This document shows positions 60,443-64,000 of a DNA stretch of 64,000 nucleotides, one piece after another. The first letter of the stretch is position 1, and the number at the start of each line of letters is the position of its first letter. The DNA is taken from NCBI GenBank assembly GCA_029266525.1, contig JAQSWQ010000001.1:57725-121724 (forward strand). The letters run 5' to 3'. The notes under the pieces are model-generated. The model did no database searches, was not told the origin of the DNA, and worked only from the letters and a program-made list of their open reading frames with translations. This DNA is from Microvirga sp. Its GTDB lineage: Bacteria; Pseudomonadota; Alphaproteobacteria; Rhizobiales; Beijerinckiaceae. The position numbers were made by a program, and so were the translations under genes.

Positions 60443-61465
60443 ATGAAGGCTCGAGGGTTCTTCACGATTGGTGCGGCGGTCCTCGTGGCGATGGCCTGCG
60501 CCGCGCCGTTCGCGCAGGCGCAGACCATCAAGATCTCACACCAGTGGCGGGCCGAGACCGATGCGCGCGACCGCGCGACCCGGGTTTTCGTGAACGCCGT
60601 GAAGAAGCGCTCCCCGGAGCTGAACTTCCGCATCTATCCGAGCCGCTCGCTGATCCAGGACCCGGTCGGGCAGTTCGACGCCATGCAATCCGGTGCGCTC
60701 GAGATGGCGGTCTACCCGCTCGTCTACGCGGTCGGGAAGGTGCCGGAATTCTCGATCACCATCCTGCCCGGCCTTATTCGCAGCCTCGACCAGGCGGTGG
60801 CGCTCAAGGGCTCGAAGTATCATCAGAACCTTCAGGAGATTGCCGAGAAGAACGGCGCGCGCATCGTGACCTGGTGGTGGACGCCTGGCGGCTTCGCCAC
60901 CAAGGACCGGCCGATCGCCGATCCGAAATCGGTGCAGGGGCTGAAGATGCGGGCAGCCGACCCTTATTTCGAGCAGGTCCTCCAGCAGGCGGGCGCATCG
61001 GTGCAGGCGATGCCTTCATCGGAGATCTATACCGCGCTCCAGACCGGCATCCTCGACGGCCTTCTCACCTCGTCCGAGAGCTTTGTCTCGATGCGCATCT
61101 TCGAGCAGACGAAGCACGCGACGGTCGGCGGCAAGAACGAGATCTTCCTCCTCATCCAGCCGCTCGTCATGGCAAAGGCCGCCTGGGATAAGCTCACGCC
61201 CGAGCAGAAGAAGGCCTTCGAGGAAGCAGCGGCGGAGAGCGAGACCTTCTTCAACGGTGTGCAGAAGGAGGCGAGCGAGGTCATGATCCGCGAGTTCAAG
61301 AAGGCGGGCGCCACGGTCCGCGAGCTTTCCGATGCCGAGTACGCTGCCTGGGTCAAGCTTGCCAAGGAGACCGCCTGGGAGCGCTTCAAGCAGAACATCC
61401 CGAACGGCGGCAAGCTGATCGCGGACGTCGAATCCGCGATCGCCGGCCTGCCCAAGACCCAGTAG
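60443..61465 (+). CDS. dctP: TRAP transporter substrate-binding protein (DctP family) 2
   Basis: Periplasmic receptor of 340 residues with a Sec signal peptide (1-27, ending AQAQ). The mature protein starts TIKISHQWRAETDARDRATRVFVNAV and has the DctP features IYPSRSLIQDPVGQFDAMQSGALEMAVYP and VQGLKMRAADPYFEQVLQQAGASVQAMPSSEIYTALQTGILDG, including the ligand-binding arginine region. AGGGAGAG precedes the ATG. It follows the crotonase genes by 104 bases and probably supplies the substrate for that gene group. Confidence 0.93.
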   Translation: MKARGFFTIGAAVLVAMACAAPFAQAQTIKISHQWRAETDARDRATRVFVNAVKKRSPELNFRIYPSRSLIQDPVGQFDAMQSGALEMAVYPLVYAVGKVPEFSITILPGLIRSLDQAVALKGSKYHQNLQEIAEKNGARIVTWWWTPGGFATKDRPIADPKSVQGLKMRAADPYFEQVLQQAGASVQAMPSSEIYTALQTGILDGLLTSSESFVSMRIFEQTKHATVGGKNEIFLLIQPLVMAKAAWDKLTPEQKKAFEEAAAESETFFNGVQKEASEVMIREFKKAGATVRELSDAEYAAWVKLAKETAWERFKQNIPNGGKLIADVESAIAGLPKTQ

Positions 61466-61526
61466 CCACGACATCCAGCGGGCCGCGGCAGCCACCGCCG
61501 CGGCCGTCGCTCGCGCGCCCCGCCCG

Positions 61527-62042
61527 ATGCTCGCTTTCGTCCGCGCCGTGAAGCTGCTGTCCGACGCCCTTGCGGTCGTCGCGAGCGCGCTGCTTGCCGT
61601 ATCCGTGGTGATCGTCTGCTACATGGTCGTGCGCCGGATGATGGGGCACTCGAGCTACTGGGAGGTCGAGGCGTCGATCTATCTCGCGGTCGCCGCGACA
61701 TTTCTGGCATCGCCCTACACGCTGCGCACCCACGGCCACGCGGCGGTCTACTACGTGCCGAAGCTGCTGCCGGCGGGCGCCGTCCAGCCCTGGCTCATGA
61801 TGGTCCGGGTCATCGGGCTCGTGACCTGCGCCTATCTCGCATGGGAAGGCTGGAAGCTCACCCATGAGGCGCTCCTCGCCGACGAGCGCTCGATCTCGAT
61901 GTGGCGGCCGCCGCGCTGGCCGCTCTACGCCATGATGCCGATCGGCATGGGGCTGACCGCCTTGCAGTATGTGGCCGAGATCCTGGTGCCGACGCCGATG
62001 ACCGCCGAGAAGGAGCTCGAGTCTCGGGGAGCCGGGGCATGA
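61527..62042 (+). CDS. dctQ: TRAP transporter small permease (DctQ) 2
   Basis: Small permease of 171 residues with four membrane helices (about 8-30, 42-62, 85-105, 130-150). YWEVEASIYLAVAATFLASPYTLRTHGHAAVYYVPKLL is the typical DctQ central region. It lies 61 bases after the receptor gene, and its stop overlaps the dctM start (ATGA). Confidence 0.9.
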   Translation: MLAFVRAVKLLSDALAVVASALLAVSVVIVCYMVVRRMMGHSSYWEVEASIYLAVAATFLASPYTLRTHGHAAVYYVPKLLPAGAVQPWLMMVRVIGLVTCAYLAWEGWKLTHEALLADERSISMWRPPRWPLYAMMPIGMGLTALQYVAEILVPTPMTAEKELESRGAGA

Positions 62043-63352
62043 GCGAGGTCCAGCTCGGCATCGTCATCCTCGCGGTCACGACCTTCATTCTCTTCTCCGG
62101 CGTTCCGGTCGCCTTCGGGCTCACCATCGTCTCCGTCGGCTTCCTCGCGATGCTGGAGGGCGCGGCCTCGCTCACCGTCCTGCCGCGCACCTTCATGACC
62201 GAGCTGTCGAGCTTCGCGGTCATGTCCATTCCGATGTTCGTGCTGTTTGGCGCCTTCGTCGGCGAGACCCGGGCCGGCGGCGACCTCTTCGAGGCGATCC
62301 ACCGCTGGATGTCGCGTGTTCCCGGCGGGCTGGTCATCGCCAACATCGCGGCCTGCGGCTTCTTCGGCGCGCTTGCCGGATCGAGCGCGGCGACGGCGGC
62401 GGCCATCGGCAAGATGGGCGTGCCCGAGATGCTGAAGCGGGGCGTCAAGCCCTCGCTCGCGACGGGGTCGATCGCGGCCGGCGGAACGCTCGGCATCCTC
62501 ATCCCGCCCTCGATCACGATGATCATCTATGCGATCGTCACCGAGACCTCGATCGGTCGCATCTACATCGCCGGGATCATCCCCGGGATGGTGCTCACCG
62601 CGTTTTTTGCGATCTATGCCTGGCTCGTCTCGAAGTACGGCGACGGCATCGTCCGCAAGGAGGAGATCCGGACCTACACGCTGCGGGAGAAGGTCTCGGC
62701 GACCATTCCCGCCCTGCCGCTCCTCTTCATCACCATCTTCATCTGCGTGGCGCTTTTCGCGGGCTGGGCCACCCCTTCCGAGATCGCGGCCATCTCGGCG
62801 CTTTTCGCCTTCTTCTGGGTCGCGCTCCAATATTCGAAGAGCATCGGCCGCGAGATCGTGCCCGTCTTCGCCGCGACGGTGCGCGAATCCTGCATGATCC
62901 TGATGATCATCGCGGCGGCGAGCCTGTTCTCGTACATGCTTTCGTTGCTCTACGTGACGCAATCCGTGGCCGACCTCTTCGTCACGGTGAGCGTGAACCG
63001 CTGGGTGATCTTCGCCGCGATCTGCCTCTTCCTGATGATCGCCGGCTGCTTTCTCCCTCCTGTCGCGCTGATCCTCATGACCATGCCGATCTTCCAGCCG
63101 GTGCTGGAAGCGAACAAGTTCGATATGATCTGGTTCGGCATCGTGATCACCATCATCCTCGAGATCGCGCTGATCTCGCCGCCTGCCGGCCTCAACCTCT
63201 ACATCTTGCGCGCCGTCGCGCCCGAGGTGCCGCTCGCCGAGGTGCTGCGCGGCTCCGTGCCCTTCGTCTTCATCATGCTCGGCTTCATCGCCCTGCTGTG
63301 CATCTTCCCGGGCATCGCCATGTGGCTGCCGGAGGTCATGCTCGGCCAATGA
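62039..63352 (+). CDS. dctM: TRAP transporter large permease (DctM) 2
   Basis: Large permease of 437 residues with about twelve helices. It shows SFAVMSIPMFVLFGAFVGETRAGGDLFEAIHRWMSRVPGGLVIANIAACGFFGALAGSSAATAAAIGKMGVPEMLKRG (about 58-135), the DctM core, and GCFLPPVALILMTMPIFQPV in the second half. With the preceding receptor and small permease it forms a complete sodium-driven organic-acid importer. It is translationally coupled to dctQ. Confidence 0.94.
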   Translation: MSEVQLGIVILAVTTFILFSGVPVAFGLTIVSVGFLAMLEGAASLTVLPRTFMTELSSFAVMSIPMFVLFGAFVGETRAGGDLFEAIHRWMSRVPGGLVIANIAACGFFGALAGSSAATAAAIGKMGVPEMLKRGVKPSLATGSIAAGGTLGILIPPSITMIIYAIVTETSIGRIYIAGIIPGMVLTAFFAIYAWLVSKYGDGIVRKEEIRTYTLREKVSATIPALPLLFITIFICVALFAGWATPSEIAAISALFAFFWVALQYSKSIGREIVPVFAATVRESCMILMIIAAASLFSYMLSLLYVTQSVADLFVTVSVNRWVIFAAICLFLMIAGCFLPPVALILMTMPIFQPVLEANKFDMIWFGIVITIILEIALISPPAGLNLYILRAVAPEVPLAEVLRGSVPFVFIMLGFIALLCIFPGIAMWLPEVMLGQ

Positions 63353-63363
63353 GGGGGAGGCGC

Positions 63364-63480
63364 ATGACGCGAAAGCCGGATGATGATGGCTTGGACGCTC
63401 TTCTCGAACGCGAGCCGCCCCGCACTGGTCGTTGCTCTCCAGTCCAAACCGGGCCGGAGGCCCATGACGAAGTAGCGTAG
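63364..63480 (+). CDS. Short reading frame after dctM, possibly a truncated gene
   Basis: A 38-residue frame (MTRKPDDDGLDALLEREPPR at the start) begins 11 bases after the dctM stop behind an excellent ribosome-binding site (GGGGGAGG). It has no recognisable family. The strong site and operon position suggest the start of a further operon gene whose remainder was lost when the mobile element at the right edge arrived; a genuine small protein is the alternative. Confidence 0.4.
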   Translation: MTRKPDDDGLDALLEREPPRTGRCSPVQTGPEAHDEVA

Positions 63481-63780
63481 AGGCGGCCCTCCGCCCCAGC
63501 GCCGATAAACTTTCAGCCGCCAATGATCGCGGCCGCTATGAGGCGGCGGGTCCGGCTTCGGCCTGTTCCTCGCCGCGCTACTTTGAAGCGGAGACGGAGA
63601 GCGTGAGCCTCAAGAAGGTGCGATATATGGCGGTCCCGGGAAGCTAGAGTTCTCAGTCACTTAGGCCGAAGTGGGACAGGGAAACGTCTCGTATCGTTCC
63701 AAGGCCTTCTGACCGGGTCGTCCCACCGGGCCGACACCCTAAGACCCCACCTCCAGTGGCCTAACTAGCTCCACCTTGCC
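63481..63780. other. Gene-free stretch
   Basis: Three hundred bases between the short frame after dctM and the small frame near the insertion-sequence fragment. No reading frame looks coding on either strand, the composition is less GC-biased than the neighbours, and I recognise no RNA gene or terminal repeat. It is probably decayed sequence at an insertion boundary. Confidence 0.5.
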
Positions 63781-63782
63781 GG

Positions 63783-63866
63783 TTACCGGCACGGCTTCGA
63801 GCGCTCGTCGGGTACAATGATGATGACCGGCTTGCCGGTGCGCGGGTCCAACAGCGTGATGGTCAT
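63783..63866 (-). CDS. Very short reading frame beside the IS3-type fragment
   Basis: A 27-residue frame, MTITLLDPRTGKPVIIIVPD followed by ERSKPCR, with GGAGGG four bases before its ATG. I do not recognise a family with certainty. It is divergent from the transposase fragment and has a proper ribosome-binding site, so it may be a small gene or the left-over N-terminus of a larger one. Confidence 0.35.
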   Translation of the reverse strand: MTITLLDPRTGKPVIIIVPDERSKPCR

Positions 63867-64000
63867 GTGACCCTCCGGAACTCAACTTCTCCCCGAGCCG
63901 GCGTCGAGGTCGCCCGCCTCTGCCTGATGCTGGGCTTCTCGCCGCGATCCAGACGCTCATCGCCGATCTGCCCACCTACGGCTATCGACGGGTTCATGCC
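63860..64000 (+). mobile_element. IS3-family transposase (OrfB) fragment at the window edge
   Basis: The open frame to the window end reads RRRGRPPLPDAGLLAAIQTL then IADLPTYGYRRVHA, which matches the start of the IS3-family OrfB helix and the PTYGYRR motif ahead of the DDE integrase core. No start codon or OrfA is visible upstream: a TGA lies at 63857-63859. It is therefore truncated, rearranged or begins by frameshift. The remainder lies outside the window. Confidence 0.7.

Noticed and set aside
63481..63780. Possible tRNA or other structured RNA gene in the right-hand gap
   Set aside because: No cloverleaf, CCA end or conserved loop could be found by eye.

Overview
The window is high-GC (roughly 68-70 % by eye), densely packed DNA from an alphaproteobacterium, most likely of the order Hyphomicrobiales (Rhizobiales). 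Support comes from the split transhydrogenase genes (pntAA, pntAB, pntB) beside an aa3-oxidase subunit IV gene, the comF-grxC-nitrilase-DUF1178-ubiG neighbourhood, an IalB-family protein, and several intergenic palindromes of types I recall as common in that order. No rRNA, tRNA or CRISPR array was found.

Layout. 1-3554: four-gene oxidoreductase operon (hydroxyacid dehydrogenase end, Gfo/Idh/MocA, GMC flavoenzyme, SDR), probably sugar or polyol oxidation. 3613-20752: mostly housekeeping genes. These include hydrolases, L36, an orphan YbbA-type ATPase beside tesA, thpR, S21, TPR proteins, the pnt cluster, comF, grxC, a nitrilase-family amidase, DUF1178, arfB, ubiG, a hydroxyacid dehydrogenase and an orphan sugar-type ABC ATPase. 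20802-35983: mixed region with an unusual MinC lacking its N-terminal domain, the chromate pair chrB-chrA, a two-gene DNA end-joining operon (ATP-dependent ligase plus LigD-type polymerase), a ROK kinase, a phosphatase, IalB, purEK, a diguanylate cyclase and two small DUF465 proteins. 36155-38437: rph-rdgB and small envelope genes. 38704-43130: TetR-type regulator, a TRAP transporter and a frameshifted two-ACT-domain gene.

43131-63480 is an accessory catabolic region, bounded by a gap with repeats and an IS256-type remnant on the left and by an IS3-type fragment on the right. It holds two modules. Module A (43572-54855) combines hydantoinase/oxoprolinase A and B subunits, an aminotransferase closely resembling dialkylglycine decarboxylase, a complete branched-chain-type ABC importer and an M20-family protein. 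Together these suggest uptake and breakdown of a cyclic amide or hydantoin derived from an alpha,alpha-disubstituted amino acid. Module B (54994-63352) combines a metal-dependent amidohydrolase/decarboxylase-type protein, a Rieske ferredoxin, a class III CoA-transferase, a tandem VOC protein, two atypical crotonases and a TRAP transporter, and suggests CoA-dependent breakdown of an imported carboxylate. The substrates are inferred, not shown. Module A is the best candidate for an undescribed system.
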